From Marinomonas spartinae (GTDB taxonomy: Bacteria > Pseudomonadota > Gammaproteobacteria > Pseudomonadales > Marinomonadaceae): a stretch of 64,000 bases of DNA. The first letter of the stretch is position 1, and every line of letters begins with the position of its first letter. Below are positions 19,225-27,671 of this stretch, piece by piece. The stretch spans positions 124,001 to 188,000 of the forward strand of contig NZ_JAEMUI010000002.1 in NCBI RefSeq assembly GCF_016461715.1, in the 5' to 3' direction. The position numbers were made by a program, and so were the translations under genes. A model generated the notes under the pieces. The model had not been told where the DNA came from. It did no database searches and saw nothing but the letters and a program-made list of their open reading frames with translations.

Positions 19225-20114
19225 CGATGTCAGGGGGTAATCAATATGTCGCGGATCTGGCCTGGGTTGTCGGTTGCAAGCAAGGAGAATTCAGCCACTA
19301 CCCTGCCACCAATCTCATTGAGAGCGATATGGATGTGTCTCAGTTTTGGGTGCCAGATATCAATGAAAGGCTGGCTGCATTGGTGATGAATCCCGAGCCA
19401 TTAGAAAATGCGGTTCGTGCTTGTAAATCTCATTTTTTAGGCAGCTATTTCGAAACGCTGTTTTCGTTTGCTATTCGCCATTTATCCTGTTTCAACATTC
19501 TTTGTGAACATGTTCAGGTTATGGATAAGGACAAAAAAACAGTGGGAGAAATAGATATGTTGGTGGAAACGCCAGCAGGAGAATGTATTCAGTTTGAAGT
19601 GGCTATCAAGTTTTATTTGGAGCGTACTGATTTATACCCACATCATTGGATTGGCCCCAATAAAAATGACAGTTTGAAAAAGAAAGTGGATCGAGCCCGT
19701 CGTCATCAGTTGCAAATATTGGGCACGGAAGACGGAAAGCACTTGTTACGGTCTGTTACTAACGATACCACTTTTCAGGCGAAATTACTCATTTTTGGCC
19801 GTTTATATTTGGCCTTATCCAGCCCTGAAAAGGTGATTTCATTCTGTGAGAATTCCCATTTTGGTGGATGGGTTAGAGTGTCCCAAGTTGATCTTTTGCT
19901 ACCTTTTTTCTCATATTACATACACTTGAACAAACCACATTGGCTAACGGTTTCAAATAGTTCTCGCGATTTATGCTTCTTTGAAGCACAATGCATGAAT
20001 GAATGGAGAAAATCATTCCAAGAGGATGTTCGCCCAAAACATATAGTGTTGTTTAGGGAGTTGGAAGGTCGTATGTCTTGCCACTTTGTTTTTATAGTGC
20101 CAGACAGTTGGTAA
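19221..20114 (+). CDS. DUF1853 family protein
   Basis: 297 residues, soluble. The region FLGSYFETLFSFAIRHL, then EIDMLVETPAGECIQFEVAIKFYL, has the D-x(n)-E-x-K spacing of a PD-(D/E)XK nuclease-like fold (Asp in EIDML, Glu-x-Ala-x-Lys in FEVAIKF). DUF1853 is a recognised gammaproteobacterial family without known function. Nuclease activity is an inference from motif shape only. It is coupled to yqcC by a 4-base overlap; a weak hairpin with U-tract (TTAAAAG / CTTTTAA, 20119-20140) follows. Confidence 0.75.
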   Translation: MTMSGGNQYVADLAWVVGCKQGEFSHYPATNLIESDMDVSQFWVPDINERLAALVMNPEPLENAVRACKSHFLGSYFETLFSFAIRHLSCFNILCEHVQVMDKDKKTVGEIDMLVETPAGECIQFEVAIKFYLERTDLYPHHWIGPNKNDSLKKKVDRARRHQLQILGTEDGKHLLRSVTNDTTFQAKLLIFGRLYLALSSPEKVISFCENSHFGGWVRVSQVDLLLPFFSYYIHLNKPHWLTVSNSSRDLCFFEAQCMNEWRKSFQEDVRPKHIVLFRELEGRMSCHFVFIVPDSW

Positions 20115-20174
20115 TGTTTTAAAAGTGAAGGCGCTTTTAATATTCAGCTTTTCCTTATGTAGAATGAATTTTTC

Positions 20175-22181
20175 ATGAGTCAGACTGCGAATAAAATGAA
20201 TAATACTCTGTGCATTGCACTGTGGGTGGTTGATACTGATCGAGCCAGCATTGCTTGGAGTAACTGTCATGCTAAAACTTTGTTGGGGCAGAATACTTCG
20301 TCCGCTCATTTCGAGGGAAATTCTTCCTTCGATGATGATTTTCTAGCCACGTTAAGATTAATGGTCGGAGCTTACGATATTGGTGAGCAAGTCACGTTTG
20401 ATTGGCCAACGCCCATGGGTAAGTACGCGGCTATCGAATGCGTGAGCACCATTATTTCATTAGGTGGTGAGCGTCGTGGTTTATCTGTTCAGGCTCTTTT
20501 TTCGAATGGTTCCCCCTTAGATGCTGAGATCGGATTAATTAAACAGCTTGGTAGTTTATCCGTTGCTATGCTTAATTATGATGGTCGCTTTCTAGAAGTG
20601 AGTGATGTGTTTTCTTCTCGCTTTGGTTCTGTCTCATCGATGAGAGATTTATTTGTCACCAATAGCAACGCCAGTGCATTTATGAGTAAGTTGTCTTTTG
20701 GTGAACCTTTTACCCAAGAAATTCGATTGTCTACTCTTAATGGTGTTCGTTGGCATCAACTGGAAGTGGTGTTTCACCCAGAGGGTAAAGTGCTCTTAAT
20801 GGCGAATGATATTCAGCAAGAAAGGGGACGAGAGAATGAAATTTTCCGCTTACATCATTTTGATGTGTTGACTGGATTACCGAATCGCTATCATTTATAT
20901 CAAACATTAGAGAACATTCTGGAAAGTGGCAGTCAACGCTTTGAGCACTGGGGCATTCTCTATCTGGATTTAGATAATTTCAAAATTGTTAATGATACCT
21001 TTGATCATCGAGTCGGCGATGAGTTGATTCAGCAAGTTGCATTGAGGATTCAAGGTGTGATTCCGAATAACGCGGAGTTATATCGATTAGGTGGTGATGA
21101 GTTTGTTATTTTTTTAACGAATATATCGGGTGTAGAGAGCTTGCAGCAAGTCGCGAATTTAATTACCCGAAATGCTCTGAATACATATTTTATTGCCAAC
21201 ATGGAAATGATGGTAACAGCCAGTATCGGCATCGCTTGTTATCCTGAACATGGTGACAATGTCGACCACCTGCTTAAAAATGCCGATGCAGCGATGTATC
21301 GCGCAAAATCGATTGGTCATAATACTTCCTTTGTCTTTGATGTGGATATGATTGATACCATCCGAGCGCATTTAACGTTAGGTGGTGGCTTACGTAAGGC
21401 CATTGAAGAAGAAGAGTTTGAGCTTTTTTATCAACCTAAGGTGCGCTTGTCAGATGAAGTAACGGTTGGTGCTGAAGCTTTGATTCGCTGGTTTCACCCC
21501 GAACTGGGGCTTATTAGTCCTGATCAGTTTATTCCTATGGCAGAAGAAAGTGGGATGATTTTACCCCTTGGTGAGTGGGTCATACGCACAGCGTGTAAAC
21601 AAATTAAAACTTGGCAGGATCAAGGTATTCCCCCCATTAGTGTGTCGGTAAACTTGTCTGGTCGTCAGTTTATGCAGACAGATTTAGTCGAAATGGTGGC
21701 GCAGGTGCTTGAAGAGACAGGAGTTGATTCGCAGTACTTAGAACTTGAGCTAACAGAAAGTATGCTCATGGCGGATGCTCAGCAAACGATAGAGAAGCTA
21801 CATGCTTTTCGTAAGTTGGGCGTAACCTTATCGATTGATGACTTTGGAACGGGTTATTCGTCTTTGGCTTACCTTAAAAAATTCCCTATTCAAACGCTAA
21901 AAATAGATCGCTCGTTTGTGAATGATCTTGGAGTAAGTGGTGGAGATGATGCGATTGTTAAAGCTACCATTGCCATGGCAAAGAGTTTGAATCTTAAAGT
22001 GATCGCAGAAGGGGTGGAAAACCGTTCCCAAATAGATGTGCTTAATGGGTTTCAGTGCCAAGAAGTTCAGGGGTATCTTTTTGCGAAGCCTATGAGTACT
22101 AAAGATTTCGTTCATTATATGAAAACTCAAAAAATGATCGGTTCTAGCGATGCTTTGGACTCTGTGACATCGGCCGTTTAA
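20175..22181 (+). CDS. PAS-GGDEF-EAL protein (dual diguanylate cyclase/phosphodiesterase)
   Basis: 668 residues, cytosolic. The N-terminal 230 residues look like two PAS-type sensor folds. A GGDEF domain with an intact GGDEF active site (306-310) and DVLTGLPNR entry motif follows, then an EAL domain with EAL at 434-436, NLSGRQF, ELTES, DDFGTGYSSLAYLKKFP and EGVE. All metal and substrate motifs look intact, so both synthesis and breakdown of cyclic di-GMP are possible; net activity cannot be read from sequence. ATG at 20175 lacks a strong ribosome site. It is a single-gene unit: a hairpin lies before rlmA. Confidence 0.93.
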   Translation: MSQTANKMNNTLCIALWVVDTDRASIAWSNCHAKTLLGQNTSSAHFEGNSSFDDDFLATLRLMVGAYDIGEQVTFDWPTPMGKYAAIECVSTIISLGGERRGLSVQALFSNGSPLDAEIGLIKQLGSLSVAMLNYDGRFLEVSDVFSSRFGSVSSMRDLFVTNSNASAFMSKLSFGEPFTQEIRLSTLNGVRWHQLEVVFHPEGKVLLMANDIQQERGRENEIFRLHHFDVLTGLPNRYHLYQTLENILESGSQRFEHWGILYLDLDNFKIVNDTFDHRVGDELIQQVALRIQGVIPNNAELYRLGGDEFVIFLTNISGVESLQQVANLITRNALNTYFIANMEMMVTASIGIACYPEHGDNVDHLLKNADAAMYRAKSIGHNTSFVFDVDMIDTIRAHLTLGGGLRKAIEEEEFELFYQPKVRLSDEVTVGAEALIRWFHPELGLISPDQFIPMAEESGMILPLGEWVIRTACKQIKTWQDQGIPPISVSVNLSGRQFMQTDLVEMVAQVLEETGVDSQYLELELTESMLMADAQQTIEKLHAFRKLGVTLSIDDFGTGYSSLAYLKKFPIQTLKIDRSFVNDLGVSGGDDAIVKATIAMAKSLNLKVIAEGVENRSQIDVLNGFQCQEVQGYLFAKPMSTKDFVHYMKTQKMIGSSDALDSVTSAV

Positions 22182-22225
22182 GTAATATTAGAAAAGATGC
22201 GATGGATGATGTTTTGTTTTGGTAG

Positions 22226-22253
22226 AACAAGTCACCTTCTTGACTTGTTTATC
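22226..22253 (+). terminator. Hairpin after the GGDEF-EAL gene
   Basis: AACAAGTCA / TGACTTGTT, a perfect 9-bp stem with a 6-base loop, then TTATC. A weak terminator candidate. Its position argues that rlmA translation starts downstream of it. Confidence 0.45.
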
Positions 22254-22302
22254 GGCAATGATGCCCATAAACTATGTGAAATTTATAAATTTTGGAAGCA
22301 TT

Positions 22303-23142
22303 GTGTCAACGCTGGAAAGCCTTTTGTGTCCTATCGATCAATTACCTCTATGTCAGCAAGAGAGAAGTTTACGCTGTTCTAATGGGCATACCTTTGATCT
22401 TGCTAAGTCAGGTTATGTTAATTTGCTTCCAGTGCAAAATAAACGCTCTAAACAGCCTGGTGACAGTAAAGATATGGTGCAAGCGCGCCAAGCTTTTTTA
22501 GAGCTGGGTCATTATTTTCCTATCGTCGAAGAAATTACGCGTACTTGGCCTGCGGCTTTAAACGCAAGGCCTCTCGTTCGTATACTGGACGCTGGGTGTG
22601 GTGAAGGTTATTACCTGCAGCATTTATCACAACGTTTGGCTGACTTATCAGTGATGACAGAATGCGTTGGGGTCGATATTTCTAAATGGGCGGTCGCGGC
22701 CGCGAGTAAGCGAGATAAGTCAACGTCTTGGATAGTGGGTAGCAATGCCTGCTTGCCTACTCCGGCGGGGAGGTTTGATGCGATTTTATGCTTATTTGGT
22801 TTTCCTGCTTTTTCTGAGTTTCAACGTGTTTTGTCGGATGATGGTGTATTATTATTGGTTGATGCAGGTCCCGATCACTTAATCGAACTGCGTCAGATTT
22901 TGTATCCATCTATTCATGAATACAAAGCGCCTTATAGAGAAGGAATGGCGGATTTTCGTCTTATTCAAGAATCCAGTTTGAGCTATTCTTTTTCTTTGTC
23001 CTCTCAAGAGGAGATTCAGCAATTACTTTGTATGACGCCACATATACATAAAGCCTCTTATGCCGGCAAGGAAGCCGTCAAACAACTTAGCAATCTGGCG
23101 CTGACTGCTAATATTTATTTTCGTTGGTATCAAAAAGGATGA
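22303..23142 (+). CDS. rlmA: 23S rRNA (guanine745-N1)-methyltransferase
   Basis: SAM-dependent methyltransferase modifying G745 of 23S rRNA. An N-terminal zinc-finger-like segment (CPIDQLPLCQQ then CSNGHTFD) is followed by the diagnostic GYVNLLPVQNKRSKQPGDSKDM, then the Rossmann motif ILDAGCGEGYY. The start is uncertain: GTG at 22303 has GGAAG 4 bases upstream and gives 279 residues with a short leader before the first Cys as in E. coli; ATG at 22258 or 22261 would add 14-15 residues with no visible ribosome site. Of the four expected zinc ligands, the second of the first pair is shifted (CPIDQLPLC rather than C-x2-C). Confidence 0.88.
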   Translation: MSTLESLLCPIDQLPLCQQERSLRCSNGHTFDLAKSGYVNLLPVQNKRSKQPGDSKDMVQARQAFLELGHYFPIVEEITRTWPAALNARPLVRILDAGCGEGYYLQHLSQRLADLSVMTECVGVDISKWAVAAASKRDKSTSWIVGSNACLPTPAGRFDAILCLFGFPAFSEFQRVLSDDGVLLLVDAGPDHLIELRQILYPSIHEYKAPYREGMADFRLIQESSLSYSFSLSSQEEIQQLLCMTPHIHKASYAGKEAVKQLSNLALTANIYFRWYQKG

Positions 23143-23153
23143 AGTTATAAAAC

Positions 23154-23789
23154 ATGCCTAATAGTTTGGATACGCTTTTTGAGAGGAATAAAGCTTGGTC
23201 TGAAAAGGTCACAGCGGAAGATCCTGAATTTTTTTCCACCTTATCCCAGCAGCAGCGTCCTGAGTATCTGTGGATTGGTTGTGCTGATAGTCGCGTGCCA
23301 GCCAATCAGATTGTTGATTTGTTGCCCGGTGAAGTGTTTGTTCATCGCAATATTGCCAATGTGGTGGTTCATACTGATTTGAATTGTTTATCCGTGATTC
23401 AATTTGCAGTGGATGTGCTAAAAGTGAAACACATTATGGTGGTTGGTCATTATGGTTGTGGTGGTATCAAAGCCGCCATGGATTCCCGTGAGCATGGCCT
23501 GATCGATAATTGGTTGCGTCATATTAAAGATGTTTATCGCTTGCATAAGGCGGAAGTGGATGCCATTGCTGATGACTGTGAGCGTTTTGATCGTATGTGT
23601 GAATTGAACGTTATAGAGCAGGTTGCCAATGTGAGCCAAAGCAGCATTGTGCAGAATGCGTGGCGTATTGGCCAGGAGTTGCATGTACATGGATGGTGTT
23701 ACAGCATCAATAATGGTCGCATTAAAGATCTACAAGTGTCAGTAACGAACGCGCAAGAAGCACAAGATCAATTAAATAAAGGGTATTGA
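23154..23789 (+). CDS. can: Beta-class carbonic anhydrase
   Basis: Interconverts CO2 and bicarbonate in the cytosol, supplying bicarbonate for biosynthesis. It is 211 residues. Zinc ligands Cys43, Asp45, His99 and Cys102 lie in WIGCADSRVP and VVGHYGCGG, one residue offset from E. coli Can. It starts 11 bases after rlmA on the same strand, so the two are probably co-transcribed. Confidence 0.96.
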   Translation: MPNSLDTLFERNKAWSEKVTAEDPEFFSTLSQQQRPEYLWIGCADSRVPANQIVDLLPGEVFVHRNIANVVVHTDLNCLSVIQFAVDVLKVKHIMVVGHYGCGGIKAAMDSREHGLIDNWLRHIKDVYRLHKAEVDAIADDCERFDRMCELNVIEQVANVSQSSIVQNAWRIGQELHVHGWCYSINNGRIKDLQVSVTNAQEAQDQLNKGY

Positions 23790-23827
23790 TATGCGGTTTG
23801 CCTTATAACAGTAAGCTTGGAAGACGG

Positions 23828-23871
23828 CCGTTCAACATAAAAATGTGTTTTCGCTGGTTTATGTTGAACGG
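23828..23871. repeat. Long inverted repeat between can and the LysR gene
   Basis: CCGTTCAACATAAA and TTTATGTTGAACGG are a perfect 14-bp pair around a 16-base loop, in the gap between convergent genes. It lacks a T run on either strand, so it is not a textbook intrinsic terminator; it may stabilise 3' ends or be a palindromic repeat. Confidence 0.6.
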
Positions 23872-23909
23872 TAAAAAAACGCAATGTCTCTACGCTGTAT
23901 ACGTTTACG

Positions 23910-24863
23910 CTATAAGTGGTTGTTTTCAGCAATGGCTCTTGCACACCCTGCAATGGTCGAACGTAGCCAGATGTGTCCTGGGTCGTGCTGTAATAATGGA
24001 CTCCAAAGCATTTTCAATTCAACGGGAGGAATTTCAAAAGGCGGTGGCAATACCACAACATTTTTGTTGCCTTCCATTAGCTTGGTTGCCAATGAGGGTA
24101 GCGTGGCAATTAAGCCCAATTGTTCCGTAGAGCGCATGGCCACGTTATAGTTACGTGTGAAGAGGCGAATATTTCGCTTAAAACCAAGATCGGCTAAGCT
24201 GCCATCCACCCAGCCAAGTTTTTGTACTTCTTCAGGTTGAATGCCAACCCCTACACCAAAACCTGTCTTGCTAACCCAAACGTGAGAAGCCGCTAAATAC
24301 GCATCCAGTGTAAAGTTTTTTGCTATGTCTGAATCGGCTGGCAATAAACAGGAGAAGCGATCTACCCAAACGGATTTTTGATGAAAAGACTGTGGTAATG
24401 TGTCGAAGCGGTTAATCACTAGGTCAACTTTGCCTTTTTCCACATCATGAAAGCTGACATCACTTGGATTCATGACATCTAAAATGACACTTGGTGCTTC
24501 ACTTTGCAGTTTTTTCATCAAGGGGGGGATTAAGGTGGCTTCCGCATAGTCACTTGCCATAATGCGAAAGACGCGTGAGCTGGATTCTGCTTCGAAGTTT
24601 TGTCCAAGGTGCAGCACTTCATCTACAGACTGAAGAATGCGTTGTACGCGGGGCTGTAATTGAATAGACAGTGCCGTTGGCATCATGCCATCACTGGTGC
24701 GAACTAATAATGGATCATGGAAAAGATCTCTAAGACGTCTTAAGCCGTTACTCATGGCTGGTTGGGTAATCCCCAGCTGGTTAGCAGCGTGAGTCACATT
24801 TTGTTCGCGTAACAGGGAGTCTAAATAACGAAGTAGGTTTAGATCGATTTTATCTAGCTGCAT
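23910..24863 (-). CDS. LysR-family transcriptional regulator
   Basis: 317 residues. N-terminal winged helix-turn-helix (about 6-65: DLNLLRYLDSLLREQNVTHAANQLGITQPAMSNGLRRLRDLFHDPLLVR) and a C-terminal effector-binding domain from about residue 90. The N-terminus, with NLLRYLD and MSNGLRRLR, is of the NodD/LeuO-like type. It lies 86 bases downstream of the AGE isomerase gene on the same strand, so it may be read through from it. The ligand is unknown. Confidence 0.9.
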   Translation of the reverse strand: MQLDKIDLNLLRYLDSLLREQNVTHAANQLGITQPAMSNGLRRLRDLFHDPLLVRTSDGMMPTALSIQLQPRVQRILQSVDEVLHLGQNFEAESSSRVFRIMASDYAEATLIPPLMKKLQSEAPSVILDVMNPSDVSFHDVEKGKVDLVINRFDTLPQSFHQKSVWVDRFSCLLPADSDIAKNFTLDAYLAASHVWVSKTGFGVGVGIQPEEVQKLGWVDGSLADLGFKRNIRLFTRNYNVAMRSTEQLGLIATLPSLATKLMEGNKNVVVLPPPFEIPPVELKMLWSPLLQHDPGHIWLRSTIAGCARAIAENNHL

Positions 24864-24949
24864 AAGGGGCTCATGTCAATTTGCACTCACTGCATGATAC
24901 TGTATTTACGTGTCAAATAGAACGATCAGCCCCGAATTATGGCATCAAA

Positions 24950-26155
24950 TTACTTTTTTCGAGTCAGTTGAGAAATGACTTCATAACAGGCCCCCATTGT
25001 GTGGTAGTCCGTTTTTCCGGCAGGGCTTTTACAATCATCATAGGCTTGGTTGTCTTGCTGTAAAATACGAAACCAAGCGCCGTACTTATGATCAATCATA
25101 TGTTGCCAGGCGTACTGCCAAATGGCCTGATAACGCTGCCAGTAGACGTCTTTGCTTGTCACTTGAGCGAGCATAGCGGCAGCTGCAAAGGATTCTGCTT
25201 GAACCCAGAAGTATTTATCACCATCGCAAATTTCCCCTTTGGGATCGTAGCCATAGCAAAGACCTTTATTTTTCTCATCCCATGCTTTTTCCCAAGCTTG
25301 ATCGAAGAGATGGATTGCTTTATCAACGAGCCAGTTCAGGTCTTTTTTTTCAGGGGACACTCGTTGGTGAATAAGCAGTAACAGTTTGGCCCATTCTGTT
25401 TGGTGGCCAGGTTGGAATCCCCAAGGACGAAACAAGTGTTTCGGGTCATTTTTGTTGTATTCCCAGTCAATTTGCCAATCTTGGGTATAGTGCTCCCAGA
25501 TTTCTCCTCCGGCAAGATTGGCTTGTCGTTGGCAAATGTTCTCGGCAAGGAGAACGGCTCTGTCCAGATAATCGGTTTCTCCCGTGGCGTCGTAAGCGGC
25601 TAGCATTGCTTCACACGTATGCATGTTTGCGTTCTGTCCTCGATAAGGCGAAACTTGCTGCCAATCTGCAGAAATTTCATCTTTATACAGGCCATATTGC
25701 TCATCCCAAAAATGCGTTTCTAATAAATCGACGGTTTCTTGAATCCATGGATAGGCCTCCGTTAGGCCCGCTTGGTAGGCACAGGAGTAAGCCAGTAAGA
25801 CGAAAGCGAGACCATAACAGTGATTGGTTTCATCAAGGTTGGTGTCTTTATTCAGCAGCCAGACATACCCACCATTATCTCGTCGATGTCTCTCCCTTAG
25901 ATAATGTATCCCATGTTGTACAGCTGCTAAATATTCGACTTTAGGTTGGCTCTGATAAGCTTTGGCGTAGTTAAAAACAAATCGAGTACTGCTGACTAAA
26001 TGACGTGTGTCTTTATCATAAATGTCGCCGTTATCTTTAAAAAATTGGAAAAAGCCACCATTAGGGTCGATGCAGGCAGGATGATAAAAATGCATTGTGG
26101 AATGTATATGCTGCTGTAAAAAACCCACAGAACGAAAGTTGGGAAGTGTGCTCAT
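24950..26155 (-). CDS. AGE-family sugar epimerase/isomerase (mannose isomerase or YihS-like)
   Basis: 401 residues forming the (alpha/alpha)6 barrel of the N-acylglucosamine 2-epimerase family, whose members interconvert aldoses and ketoses (mannose/fructose/glucose) or epimerise GlcNAc. Visible family motifs: RFVFNYAKAY, HGIHYLRERHRRDNGGYVWLL, NANMHTCEAMLAAYDATGE, FQPGHQTEWAKLLLLIH and YWVQAESFAAAA. Start at 26155 has AAGGAAA 6-9 bases upstream; the frame is open to 26272 but without support. Divergent from a ROK regulator (193-bp gap), which suggests sugar-responsive control. Length and the QTEWAKLL motif favour the mannose isomerase/YihS branch; substrate unproven. Confidence 0.85.
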   Translation of the reverse strand: MSTLPNFRSVGFLQQHIHSTMHFYHPACIDPNGGFFQFFKDNGDIYDKDTRHLVSSTRFVFNYAKAYQSQPKVEYLAAVQHGIHYLRERHRRDNGGYVWLLNKDTNLDETNHCYGLAFVLLAYSCAYQAGLTEAYPWIQETVDLLETHFWDEQYGLYKDEISADWQQVSPYRGQNANMHTCEAMLAAYDATGETDYLDRAVLLAENICQRQANLAGGEIWEHYTQDWQIDWEYNKNDPKHLFRPWGFQPGHQTEWAKLLLLIHQRVSPEKKDLNWLVDKAIHLFDQAWEKAWDEKNKGLCYGYDPKGEICDGDKYFWVQAESFAAAAMLAQVTSKDVYWQRYQAIWQYAWQHMIDHKYGAWFRILQQDNQAYDDCKSPAGKTDYHTMGACYEVISQLTRKK

Positions 26156-26348
26156 ATGGTTTTCCTTATTATTGATATTAATGGGTTTTATGATTGTTTT
26201 TACGTTCTTTTTTAGACATAGTAACGACCAGAGATAACTGAATACTAGCGCTTTTGTGTCCCTTAAATCCATCTTCTTTCGTCATCTCGTACTAACGGGT
26301 CAATACTCAACCATAGAGCGTTTTATTATTTACCAAAGAGTCATGTTT

Positions 26349-27551
26349 ATGAAATCCCTTGGCAGCACGTCAGAACAAAGTCGCATTTATAACGAACGAA
26401 TTATTTTGCATTTAGTGCGCCGGCGCCCCGGCATTTCTAGGGTGACAATTGCCGAAGAAACAGGACTTAGTACACAAACCATTTCGGTGATTACCTCATC
26501 CCTACTGGATCAAGGTTTGCTTGAAGTGTCAGGTAAAGTGCGTGGAAAGCGTGGTCAACCATCGGTTAAGCTAAGCATTAATGCCCAAGGAGCCTATGGA
26601 CTGGGAATCAATGTTGACCGTGATCATATCAGTGCAGTATTACTGGATTTTAGTGGGCATTGTGTTTTATCTCTGGAACGGGATGTGCCGTTTCCAACGG
26701 AGCAAGTGGCAAAAGACATTGCTAGTGAGTTGATCAGTGAAGTGAAAGCGCGCCTGCAGGACGATTGGGTAAAAGTGAAGGGAATTGGTTTTGCGAAGCC
26801 GGATTATATGGATGCTTGGCTAGACTCGTTAGTGACCGATAGCGAGTTGCGAATGGATTTAGCTCGCTTACAGGCAGAATTAACCTATTGGCAATCCGAT
26901 GCGTTTGAGACTTGGTTAGCCAGCGAAACGGGCTTAATGTGCTATAAAGAAAACGACGCTGTTGCGGCAGCAACCAGTGAATTATTATTCACTCAAGGGA
27001 CTCAGGTAAGGCACTTTTTCTATCTATTTGTCAGTATTGCTTGCGGGGGAAGTATCGTTGCGGACGGTGAGTGTTATCTTGGCGCTCACGGTAAAGCGGG
27101 TAGCTTTGGGTTAATTCCTACCTTATCGGGTAAGCATGGTCGTTGGATTCTTGAAGCGTTATCTCTTTCCTCATTAAAGCGTTTTTTTGCTCATCATGGT
27201 CAAGAGTATCCAGAGTCGGATGTGGCTTGGCAAACACCAGATGTTGTGAGGTTAATTGATAGATGGAGTGGCGAGGTCGCTGAAGAAATACAACCTGCCC
27301 TCAGTGCGGTGATTGCATTGCATGATCCACACATGATTATGATTGGAGGCCGTTTACCCATTGTTGTCGTTGATCAGTTGATTTGTCATATGACTCGGTT
27401 ACTCAATCAACAGAGCGTTTTGCCTGTGCCTACGATTAGTGTTGCTCAGCATACGGCGACAGGAGTGACCATGGGGGCGGCGGTGCTACCCCTTTATGAA
27501 ACCTTTGCTCCTCAGCGCGATGTTTTGTTGTTAACTACGAATGCCAAGTAA
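26349..27551 (+). CDS. ROK-family transcriptional repressor
   Basis: 400 residues: an N-terminal winged helix (about 10-65, with TIAEETGLSTQTISVITSSLLDQGLL) followed by a ROK sugar-kinase-like domain (GINVDRDHISAVLLDFSG; GGSIVADGECYLGAHGKAGSFG). The cysteine zinc motif CxCGxxGC of many ROK regulators is missing. Start ATG 26349 is preferred (AAAGAG 8 bases upstream) over the ATG two codons earlier. It is divergent from the AGE isomerase, the probable target; NagC/Mlc-type regulators respond to sugars or sugar phosphates. Confidence 0.87.
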   Translation: MKSLGSTSEQSRIYNERIILHLVRRRPGISRVTIAEETGLSTQTISVITSSLLDQGLLEVSGKVRGKRGQPSVKLSINAQGAYGLGINVDRDHISAVLLDFSGHCVLSLERDVPFPTEQVAKDIASELISEVKARLQDDWVKVKGIGFAKPDYMDAWLDSLVTDSELRMDLARLQAELTYWQSDAFETWLASETGLMCYKENDAVAAATSELLFTQGTQVRHFFYLFVSIACGGSIVADGECYLGAHGKAGSFGLIPTLSGKHGRWILEALSLSSLKRFFAHHGQEYPESDVAWQTPDVVRLIDRWSGEVAEEIQPALSAVIALHDPHMIMIGGRLPIVVVDQLICHMTRLLNQQSVLPVPTISVAQHTATGVTMGAAVLPLYETFAPQRDVLLLTTNAK

Positions 27552-27671
27552 TCGGCATCCATACGAACGGGGCATGCGTGGTGAATTTATGGGTTGCGCT
27601 TGATCACTGAAAGAGTGATGTTATTCACATACTATCGTTTACGACAGAGAATATTTACCTCAGAGAAAACT

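Noticed and set aside
23828..23871. Inverted repeat considered as a CRISPR or mobile-element end
   Set aside because: It is a single copy with no repeated spacer pattern, target duplication or transposase nearby.
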